From CAZRZN01 sp964604565 (lineage in GTDB: Bacteria; Pseudomonadota; Alphaproteobacteria; Rhodobacterales; Rhodobacteraceae): a stretch of DNA of 10,032 nt. Position 1 is the stretch's first letter. Every line of letters begins with the position of its first letter. This document shows positions 1 to 5,199 of this stretch, one piece after another. Location: the NCBI GenBank assembly GCA_964604565.1, contig CAZRZN010000149.1:1-10032 (forward strand), in the 5' to 3' direction. The position numbers were made by a program, and so were the translations under genes. Under the pieces are notes generated by a model. The model saw only the letters and a program-made list of their open reading frames with translations, had not been told where the DNA came from and made no database searches.

Positions 1-1
1 G

Positions 2-136
2 CACATGGTGCGTTTGCCCGATGGCACGGAAATGGTGTCGCGGGTGATCGCGGATTCCGATGATGCGTTGCCGGATGCGGGGACGCGCGTCCGCTTGCAC
101 TGGAAGCCCAGTGATATCAGGTTGCACGTGGAATGA
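2..136 (+). CDS. ABC transporter ATP-binding protein, C-terminal fragment (TOBE domain, PotA/UgpC-like)
   Basis: This is the 3' end of a gene that begins outside the window; 44 codons are visible before the TGA at 134-136. The residues fit the last part of a TOBE domain: a beta-rich stretch with LPDGTEMVSRV, then the closing strand VRLHWKPSDIRLHVE, which is typical of the end of PotA/UgpC-type import ATPases. In that family the TOBE domain follows the nucleotide-binding domain and contacts the membrane subunits or senses substrate. Walker and signature motifs would lie upstream and cannot be checked here. The stop overlaps the next start as ATGA, so the transporter and the downstream enzymes are probably one operon. 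The uptake substrate (polyamine-like, quaternary amine or other) cannot be told from this fragment. The family call is moderately sure because it rests on a short piece. Confidence 0.62.
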   Translation, partial: HMVRLPDGTEMVSRVIADSDDALPDAGTRVRLHWKPSDIRLHVE

Positions 137-1047
137 GTGACCTCATGTCCAACCCCCGCATTCCTTTTCAGCTGTCGTCGGACCGCGCGCCCTTGATCGG
201 GCCTCAGGGCAAGAAGCTGATCGTTCATATCGCCATGAACATCGAATACTGGCCGATTGAGCGCGCGATGCCGCGCGGGATCATTCCTGCACCGCATGGC
301 GCCACGCCCGCCCCGCCGGACGTGCCGAACTTTTCATGGGTCGAATACGGCATGCGATGCGGCATGCCGCGTCTGCTTGAGATGCTGGCCCGCAAGGGGC
401 TGCCCTGTTCCGCATTCATGAATGCGCAGGTGGCGGATGTCTATCCGACGCTCATGCGGGCGGTTGTCGATGCCGGGTGGGAACTGGTGGGTCATGGGTG
501 GTTTCAGCAATCGCTCAAACAGGCCGAGGATGAGGCGGATGTAATCCGTCGCTGCCTTGACCGGCTGGAGAAGGCGGGCGGCACCCGCCCCCGGGCGTGG
601 CTTGGCCCCGGCCTTGGCGAAACCGTGGACACGCCGGATTTCTTGCGTGCCGAAGGGGTTGAGTTTCTTCACGACTGGGCGCTGGATGATCTGCCTGTCT
701 GGATGAAAACCAAGCACGGGCCGATGCTTGGGCTGCCGTATACCTTTGAACTCAACGACGTGCCGGTCTATGCGATCCAGAACGGATCGACCGATGAGTA
801 TCTGAAACGGGTCGAGGCGACCTTGGCCTGTTTCGAACGCGAGCTGGCAGCGCAGCCCCGGGTGATGACGCTGGCATTGCATCCCCACATCATCGGCGTG
901 CCCCATGTGGCCCATCAGTTCGAACAGGCACTGGACCTGTTGATGGCCCGGGACGACACGGTGTTCGTGACCTCCAGCATCATGGGGGACTGGTATAAGG
1001 CCGCCGATCCTGATGGTGCGGCAAAAGTGATGGAGTGGGGGATATGA
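133..1047 (+). CDS. Polysaccharide deacetylase / PuuE-like NodB-fold hydrolase
   Basis: A 304-residue cytoplasmic protein without a signal peptide. It resembles the bacterial branch of NodB-fold carbohydrate esterases annotated as polysaccharide deacetylase or PuuE-like allantoinase, which hydrolyse C-N amide bonds. Visible landmarks are IAMNIEYWP (Glu38) where classical enzymes have TFDD, PNFSWVEYGMRCGMPRLLEML near 72-92, LVGHGW (His121), RAWLGPGLGET (154-164, where this family recognises the substrate) and LALHPHIIGVPH (His250, His252). The Asp-Asp pair and the HxxxH metal motif of chitin or peptidoglycan deacetylases are not intact, which argues against a cell-wall role and for a small amide or ureide substrate. 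The start at 133 overlaps the preceding stop as ATGA; ATG at 145 is an alternative, and neither has a strong ribosome-binding site. The 3' end overlaps the CoA-transferase start, implying translational coupling. The fold is confident, the substrate unknown. Confidence 0.85.
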   Translation: MSDLMSNPRIPFQLSSDRAPLIGPQGKKLIVHIAMNIEYWPIERAMPRGIIPAPHGATPAPPDVPNFSWVEYGMRCGMPRLLEMLARKGLPCSAFMNAQVADVYPTLMRAVVDAGWELVGHGWFQQSLKQAEDEADVIRRCLDRLEKAGGTRPRAWLGPGLGETVDTPDFLRAEGVEFLHDWALDDLPVWMKTKHGPMLGLPYTFELNDVPVYAIQNGSTDEYLKRVEATLACFERELAAQPRVMTLALHPHIIGVPHVAHQFEQALDLLMARDDTVFVTSSIMGDWYKAADPDGAAKVMEWGI

Positions 1048-2231
1048 CCGAACGTTCCAGCGCATTGCAGCCGCTCAAGGTGCTTGACCTGACGCGGGTC
1101 CGCGCCGGCCCGACCTGCTGCCGGATCCTCGCGGATTTCGGTGCCGATGTAATCAAGATCGAGGCCCCGGTGGGCGCCGATCCAAGCGCGGGCGTCAGCG
1201 GCGCGCGGCATGGCTATGACATGCTGAACCTGCATCGCAACAAACGGTCCCTGACGCTCAATCTCAAGGACACCGACGGGCTGGCGCTGTTCATGCGCCT
1301 TGTCGAGACCGCCGATGTGGTCGTCGAAAACTTTCGCCCGGACGTCAAGGACCGGCTCGGCATCGCCTATGCGGATCTGGCGGCTGTCAATCCACGCATC
1401 ATCTTGGCGTCCATCTCGGGCTTTGGTCAGGATGGCCCCTATGCCCGGCGTGCCGGATTCGACCAGATCGCCCAGGGCATGGGCGGCTTGATGAGCGTGA
1501 CGGGCGATCCCGATGGTGGCCCAATGCGCGCGGGGGCAGCGGTGGCGGACAGTTCCTCGGGTCTTTACGCGGCGTTGGGGATACTTGTGGCGCTGCAAGA
1601 GCGTGACCGCTCCGGCGAGGGCCAGTGGGTCCAAAGCTCGCTCCTGGAGGCGCAGATAGGATTGATGGATTTTCAGGCGGCGCGCTATCTGGTCGAGGGT
1701 GAGGTGCCGAAAAGCACCGGCAACGACCATCCGACCGTCACGCCGATGGGCGTTGTCGCAACTAAAGACGGGCATCTGAACCTTGGTGTCGGCAGCGATT
1801 CGCAATGGCAGGCCTTTTGCAGCGTGATCGACCACCCGGCCTGGGGCACGGATGAGGCCTACGCGACCAATCCGGCCCGTTTCGAACGGCGCGCAGAAAT
1901 CTGGGCCATGCTGGCGCCGATCTTTGCCGAGCGCACCACATCCGATTGGGTGGAGGTGCTCGAGGCAGTGGGTGTCCCCGCCGGACCGATCTACAGGATG
2001 GATGAGGTGTTTGCCGATCCGCAGGTGCAGCATCTGGGCATGGCGGCGCCGGTGCATCATCCCGCCCGTGGCGAAACACACTTGGTGGCCACCCCCATCA
2101 CCCTGTCGCGCACACCCGCATCGGTCTATATGTCCGCCCCGGATGCCGGCGCACATTCCGAGGCAATTCTGACCGACCTTGGTCTGAGCACCGAAGAGAT
2201 CGCCGCGCTACGAGACCGCAAAGTCGTCTGA
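1044..2231 (+). CDS. CoA-transferase family III (CaiB/BaiF type)
   Basis: A 395-residue family III CoA-transferase, which moves CoA between carboxylic acids through an aspartyl-CoA thioester/anhydride mechanism. The N-terminus LKVLDLTRVRAGPTCCRILADFGADVIKIE is the signature of the fold. Further family features are RNKRSLTLNLK, VVVENFRPDV, NPRIILASISGFGQDGPY and, near the C-terminus, GVPAGPIYRMDEVFADPQV. Asp169 in AVADSSSGLYAALGIL is the expected nucleophile. I chose ATG 1044, which overlaps the upstream stop (TGA 1045-1047) and has GGAG at 1032-1035 eight bases upstream; a GTG at 1035 in the same frame would start inside that ribosome-binding site. Paired with the acyl-CoA dehydrogenase downstream, it probably activates the acid that the dehydrogenase oxidises or reduces. 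Acid substrate and CoA donor cannot be deduced. Confidence 0.92.
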   Translation: MTERSSALQPLKVLDLTRVRAGPTCCRILADFGADVIKIEAPVGADPSAGVSGARHGYDMLNLHRNKRSLTLNLKDTDGLALFMRLVETADVVVENFRPDVKDRLGIAYADLAAVNPRIILASISGFGQDGPYARRAGFDQIAQGMGGLMSVTGDPDGGPMRAGAAVADSSSGLYAALGILVALQERDRSGEGQWVQSSLLEAQIGLMDFQAARYLVEGEVPKSTGNDHPTVTPMGVVATKDGHLNLGVGSDSQWQAFCSVIDHPAWGTDEAYATNPARFERRAEIWAMLAPIFAERTTSDWVEVLEAVGVPAGPIYRMDEVFADPQVQHLGMAAPVHHPARGETHLVATPITLSRTPASVYMSAPDAGAHSEAILTDLGLSTEEIAALRDRKVV

Positions 2232-2242
2232 AGGAAAGACCA

Positions 2243-3433
2243 ATGACCCATTACGATTCCGACATGATCAGCATGCCAGTTGCCCCCGCATGGCAGGACA
2301 TTCGCGACGCGGTCGGCAGGCTTTGCGATGATTTTCCGAATGAATACTGGCTGAAACTGGACGCCGCTGACGAGTATCCGCATGCCTTCGTCAAGGCGCT
2401 GACCGAATCCGGCTTTCTGGGGGCGCTCATCCCAGAGGAATATGGCGGGTCCGGCCTGCCGCTGGCTGCTGCCGGCGCGGTTCTGGAAACCATCCATGCC
2501 AAGGGCTGCAACGCCGCTGCCTGCCATGCCCAGATGTATACGATGGGGACGCTGCTGAAACATGGCTCGGAAGAGCAAAAGCAGACGTATCTGCCAAAGA
2601 TCGCAACGGGCGAATTGCGCCTGCAAGCCTTCGGTGTCACCGAACCGACCACCGGCAGCGACACCACGCAACTCAAGACCAAGGCCGAAAAGACCGACCG
2701 CGGGACATATATCGTGAACGGTCAGAAAGTCTGGACCAGCCGCGCCTTTGAATCCGACCTCATGCTGCTTCTGGCCCGGACGACACCCGCCGCCGACTGC
2801 AAGAAGCGGTCCGATGGCATGTCCGTCTTTCTGATCGACATGAACGTGGCCCTGAAGAACGGCCTGTCGCTGTCCAAGATCGACGCGATGATCAATCACA
2901 ACACCTGCGAGGTGTTCTTCGACAACCTTGAAATTCCTGCTGACACGCTGATCGGCGAAGAGGGGAAGGGCTTCCGCTATATCGTCGACAGCATGAATGC
3001 CGAACGCATCCTGATCGCGTATGAGTGCATCGGCGATGCCAAGTATTTTGTCGACAAAGCCTGCGCCTACGCGAATGAGCGGTCGGTTTTTGGCCGGCCG
3101 ATCGGTGCCAATCAGGGTATTCAGTTCCCCATCGCCCAAGCCTACGCGCAGGCGCAGGCGGCCGAATTGATGGTGAACAAGGCCGCAAGCCTTTTTGACG
3201 CCGGTGAAAAATCCGGAGCGGAGGCGAACATGGCCAAGCTGTTGGCGGCCGACGCCTCCTGGGCGACGGCAGAGGTCTGCATGCAGACTTATGGCGGCTT
3301 TGCCTTCGCCCGTGAATACGGCATCGAACGCAAGTGGCGCGAGGCGCGGCTGTATCAGACGGCCCCGATCTCAAAGAACATGATTTTTGGCTATCTGGGC
3401 CAGCACGTCCTTGGCTTGCCGCGCAGCTACTGA
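2243..3433 (+). CDS. Acyl-CoA dehydrogenase family flavoprotein
   Basis: A 396-residue FAD-dependent acyl-CoA dehydrogenase of normal family length. FAD and substrate motifs are FGVTEPTTGSD (130-140), KVWTSRA around Trp164, ANERSVFGRPIG with Arg280 and Phe283, and QTYGGFAFAREYGIER from 348. The C-terminal loop reads LYQTAPISKNM from Leu370. The position of the usual catalytic Glu (Glu376 of medium-chain enzyme, in YEGTS) is Pro375 by my alignment, so that base is absent. Glu254 in NAERILIA aligns with the helix-G base of isovaleryl-CoA and long-chain enzymes and is the likely catalytic residue. The start is supported by AGGA at 2232-2235, seven bases before ATG; the gap to the upstream gene is 11 bases. 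It probably introduces or reduces a double bond next to the thioester formed by the CoA-transferase. Electrons would normally pass to ETF. Substrate unknown. Confidence 0.94.
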   Translation: MTHYDSDMISMPVAPAWQDIRDAVGRLCDDFPNEYWLKLDAADEYPHAFVKALTESGFLGALIPEEYGGSGLPLAAAGAVLETIHAKGCNAAACHAQMYTMGTLLKHGSEEQKQTYLPKIATGELRLQAFGVTEPTTGSDTTQLKTKAEKTDRGTYIVNGQKVWTSRAFESDLMLLLARTTPAADCKKRSDGMSVFLIDMNVALKNGLSLSKIDAMINHNTCEVFFDNLEIPADTLIGEEGKGFRYIVDSMNAERILIAYECIGDAKYFVDKACAYANERSVFGRPIGANQGIQFPIAQAYAQAQAAELMVNKAASLFDAGEKSGAEANMAKLLAADASWATAEVCMQTYGGFAFAREYGIERKWREARLYQTAPISKNMIFGYLGQHVLGLPRSY

Positions 3434-3448
3434 GGTGCGGACCTGAGC

Positions 3449-4675
3449 ATGTCGACGGACCTTTCCAAGGCCGCCAGCGTGGCCGCGCCCCGCTGGCCGG
3501 TTCTTTTGGGAGTATGGCTGGTCTATTTCAGCTTTGGTTTGACGGCGGCTTCCATGGCGCCTTTGGTCAGCAACATCCGTCAGGACATCGCGGTGAACAA
3601 CGCGGTGATCGGCCTGATCCTTGGCGCCTGGCCGATCACCTATATCGTCTGCGCGATCCCCTGCGGTCTGCTTCTGGACCGGATCGGCGCGCGCCGGATG
3701 CTGGCCATGGCGACACTGATCATGGCGGCATCGGCGGTTGCGCGTTCTGTGGCCGATACGCCGGTCACGCTCTTTCTGTCGGTGGCGCTTTTCGGGGCAG
3801 GGGGGCCGATGATCTCCGTGGGCGCGCCGCTGGTCATTGCCCGCCTCTACCAGGGATCCGCCCGGGCCACGGCGATGGGGCTTTATGTGACCGGGCCCTA
3901 TCTGGGGGGGCTTGTCGCGCTTGCCGCGACCAACAGCCTGTTGATGCCATTGGTCGGTGGCAACTGGCGCGCTGTCATGCTGATCAACGCAGGGCTTGTT
4001 CTGGCAAGCGGGGCGATCTGGCTTCTTGTCTCCGTCCTTCGCGCAGCGGATCTGAAACCCGGGGCGGGTGGCAAGAAATACAACCTGAAGGCATTTTCCG
4101 AGATCCTGAACGTTCAGCGTGTGCGCCTGATCCTCTGCATCAGCGTCGGCATCTTCTTCATCAATCATGGATTGAACAACTGGTTGCCGGAGGTTCTTCG
4201 CAGTTACGGCTATTCGGCGGTGGCGGCGGGCTACTGGGCGTCGGTGCCCGCGGCCTTCGGTGTTCTGGGCGCCTTGATCATTCCGCGATTTGCCGTGAAC
4301 AGTCGACAGTTCATCGCGCTGGGCGGTCTGATTGCCGCCGTCTTCTTGGCGAGTGTTCTGCTGCAATCGGATCGAAACGGGATGGTGGCGACGGCGCTGG
4401 TGCTACAGGGATTGGCGCGGGGTTCCATGATGACCGTGGCAATCATGATCCTCATGGATACGCCCGGCGTGCCTGCCGAACGGCTTGGGCTGGCGGGCGG
4501 CATGTTCTTCGCCGCGGCAGAAATCGGCGGCGTCCTTGGTCCTGTGACTTTTGGCACGCTGGCGCATTTGACTGATGGCTTCGCGGCATCATTGTCGGCG
4601 ATCACGGCTGTCAGTCTGATCCTGATCCTTCTGTTGAATGTCCTGCGCCGACAGGCGGATCAACAGCCATCATGA
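3449..4675 (+). CDS. MFS permease, CynX/NimT-like
   Basis: A 408-residue inner-membrane carrier with about 12 hydrophobic segments, the first near residues 17-37 and the last near 375-398. Motif A of the major facilitator superfamily is clear between helices 2 and 3: CGLLLDRIGARRML (72-85). GGNWRAVM before helix 6 and NHGLNNWLPEVL (239-250) in helix 7 recall the CynX/NimT group, whose members carry small anions such as cyanate or are poorly characterised. A charged cytoplasmic loop lies near 197-220. The gene starts 15 bases after the dehydrogenase stop, with only a loosely spaced GAGGT at 3432-3436 as ribosome-binding site; no in-frame start exists between the TGA at 3444-3446 and this ATG. 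It is the last gene of the operon. It probably imports the pathway substrate or exports a product; direction and substrate are not visible. Confidence 0.9.
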   Translation: MSTDLSKAASVAAPRWPVLLGVWLVYFSFGLTAASMAPLVSNIRQDIAVNNAVIGLILGAWPITYIVCAIPCGLLLDRIGARRMLAMATLIMAASAVARSVADTPVTLFLSVALFGAGGPMISVGAPLVIARLYQGSARATAMGLYVTGPYLGGLVALAATNSLLMPLVGGNWRAVMLINAGLVLASGAIWLLVSVLRAADLKPGAGGKKYNLKAFSEILNVQRVRLILCISVGIFFINHGLNNWLPEVLRSYGYSAVAAGYWASVPAAFGVLGALIIPRFAVNSRQFIALGGLIAAVFLASVLLQSDRNGMVATALVLQGLARGSMMTVAIMILMDTPGVPAERLGLAGGMFFAAAEIGGVLGPVTFGTLAHLTDGFAASLSAITAVSLILILLLNVLRRQADQQPS

Positions 4676-4687
4676 GAAGGGCAGCCG

Positions 4688-4711
4688 GCACGGGACCGCC
4701 GCCAGCCGTGC
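4688..4711 (+). terminator. Weak inverted repeat after the MFS gene (possible transcription end)
   Basis: GCACGG (4688-4693) and CCGTGC (4706-4711) form a 6-bp stem with a 12-base loop, 12 bases after the MFS stop codon. There is no T-run behind it, so it is not a standard intrinsic terminator. It could help define the operon end in a Rho-dependent way, or be chance in GC-rich DNA. Confidence 0.25.
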
Positions 4712-4753
4712 AGATCCCGGCGCGGTCTTCGATACTACCTTCGTGATGCCTTG

Positions 4754-4833
4754 GGCGACCGCTCGGGCAGGGTGGAGGCAGGCAAGGTCCTCGCCGAAGA
4801 TCGCGGGTCCGAAAGCAGGCCCGAGCGGTCGCC
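4754..4833. repeat. Perfect 15-base inverted repeat with 50-base spacer
   Basis: GGCGACCGCTCGGGC at 4754-4768 is the exact reverse complement of GCCCGAGCGGTCGCC at 4819-4833. The spacer of 50 bases contains further short complementary words (GGC/GCC). A single strand could fold into a 15-bp stem. No T-run follows, so this is not an ordinary terminator. No obvious target-site duplication flanks it. A small palindromic element or a structured RNA are both possible. Confidence 0.6.
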
Positions 4834-4848
4834 TTCGACCAGTGTGCC

Positions 4849-4864
4849 CGAAGCGGCCGCTTCG
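4849..4864. repeat. Perfect 16-base palindrome
   Basis: CGAAGCGGCCGCTTCG is identical to its own reverse complement and lies 15 bases beyond the right arm of the 15-base inverted repeat. It is flanked by shorter hairpins: GGTCG/CGACC with a four-base loop (4827-4840), CGCGC/GCGCG around GAAG (4887-4900) and GCGAAA/TTTCGC (4917-4935). A binding site for a dimeric protein or a folded RNA would both fit; no function is assigned. Confidence 0.5.
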
Positions 4865-5088
4865 TTTCGCATCGCGCTGGTCTGGCCGCGCGAAGGCGCG
4901 ATAGTGGCTGGACCTTGCGAAAACCCATGTTTCGCGGATTGGTGAGATACTCGACGGGCAAACAGGCGGCCCGGATCACGGTCGTGGCGCGCGCGGACGG
5001 CGCAGGACCGGGCTGGCAAGAACCATGAGCGTGGCGGAGTCAGGCTGTCGGCTGTTTCGCCCGGTGCTGCCCCGATCATAGGCAAAAC

Positions 5089-5112
5089 GGAACGCGGAGG
5101 CCCCGCGATGTT
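5089..5112 (+). promoter_or_regulatory. EcfG-type (general stress response) promoter candidate
   Basis: GGAAC at 5089-5093, a 16-base spacer and GTT at 5110-5112 match the consensus GGAAC-N16/17-(C)GTT known for the alphaproteobacterial general-stress sigma factor EcfG/SigT. It points toward the kinase gene, whose ATG lies 87 bases after the GTT, giving a leader of roughly 80 bases. The spacer contains CGCGG/CCGCG as a small inverted repeat (5093-5107). Eight fixed bases can match by chance at a rate of about 1-2% in a gap of this length under uniform composition, so the call leans on the signalling genes behind it. No alphaproteobacterial EcfG gene is visible in the window. Confidence 0.45.
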
Positions 5113-5152
5113 GTTGCATGGCGTCCGAAATCCCATTTTTTCAGGGCGCCAC

Positions 5153-5170
5153 CGCGAAAGCTTTTTCGCG
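5153..5170 (+). repeat. Hairpin CGCGAAA-GCTT-TTTCGCG in the kinase leader
   Basis: CGCGAAA (5153-5159) and TTTCGCG (5164-5170) form a perfect 7-bp stem with a GCTT loop, ending 29 bases before the kinase start codon. If transcription begins at the upstream sigma-like site, the hairpin is in the untranslated leader and could affect RNA stability or translation. It could also be a DNA operator. It is not followed by a T-run, so termination is unlikely. Confidence 0.5.
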
Positions 5171-5174
5171 CCGC

Positions 5175-5188
5175 ATCAGAATTCTGAT
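5175..5188. promoter_or_regulatory. Perfect 14-base palindrome upstream of the kinase start (operator-like)
   Basis: ATCAGAATTCTGAT is its own reverse complement and ends 11 bases before ATG 5200. It occupies the place where a ribosome-binding site is expected, and no good Shine-Dalgarno sequence is visible there (the intervening bases are AGACGAGCGCC). AT-rich palindromes of this size are typical of sites for small dimeric regulators; as RNA it could fold over the initiation region. No known regulator consensus was recognised. Confidence 0.5.
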
Positions 5189-5199
5189 AGACGAGCGCC

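Larger units (their letters stand above)
4676..5199. other. Intergenic region without a convincing gene; rich in inverted repeats
   Basis: This 524-base gap separates the catabolic operon from the signalling genes. Open frames on both strands exist but give arginine- and proline-rich translations without domain character, so I do not call a gene. The first 80 bases hold no good terminator. The middle (4754-4935) is packed with inverted repeats. The right end carries a sigma-factor-like site and two palindromic elements before the kinase start. Whether the middle is a decayed element, a family-specific intergenic repeat or a structured RNA cannot be told from one copy. Confidence 0.75.

Noticed and set aside
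915..2156. 413-codon minus-strand open frame opposite the CoA-transferase
   Set aside because: Shadow of a confidently identified gene; Cys-, His- and Arg-rich composition and no motif.
3334..4575. 413-codon + strand open frame overlapping the dehydrogenase end and the MFS gene
   Set aside because: The MFS frame has motif A and 12 hydrophobic segments; the overlapping frame is Gly/Arg-rich and has no domain.
4754..4833. Intrinsic terminator or CRISPR-like repeat
   Set aside because: There is no T-run after the stem, the loop is 50 bases long, and there are no regularly spaced direct repeats.
4915..4951. TTGCGA and GATACT as a housekeeping promoter
   Set aside because: The spacing is 25 bases, far from the usual 16-18, and TTGCGA overlaps a hairpin.
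4735..5136. 133-codon minus-strand open frame in the gap, with overlapping smaller frames on both strands
   Set aside because: Arg/Ser/Pro-rich, no recognised domain, no clear ribosome-binding site, and it runs through several inverted repeats. Homology search could change this, but I cannot support a gene now.
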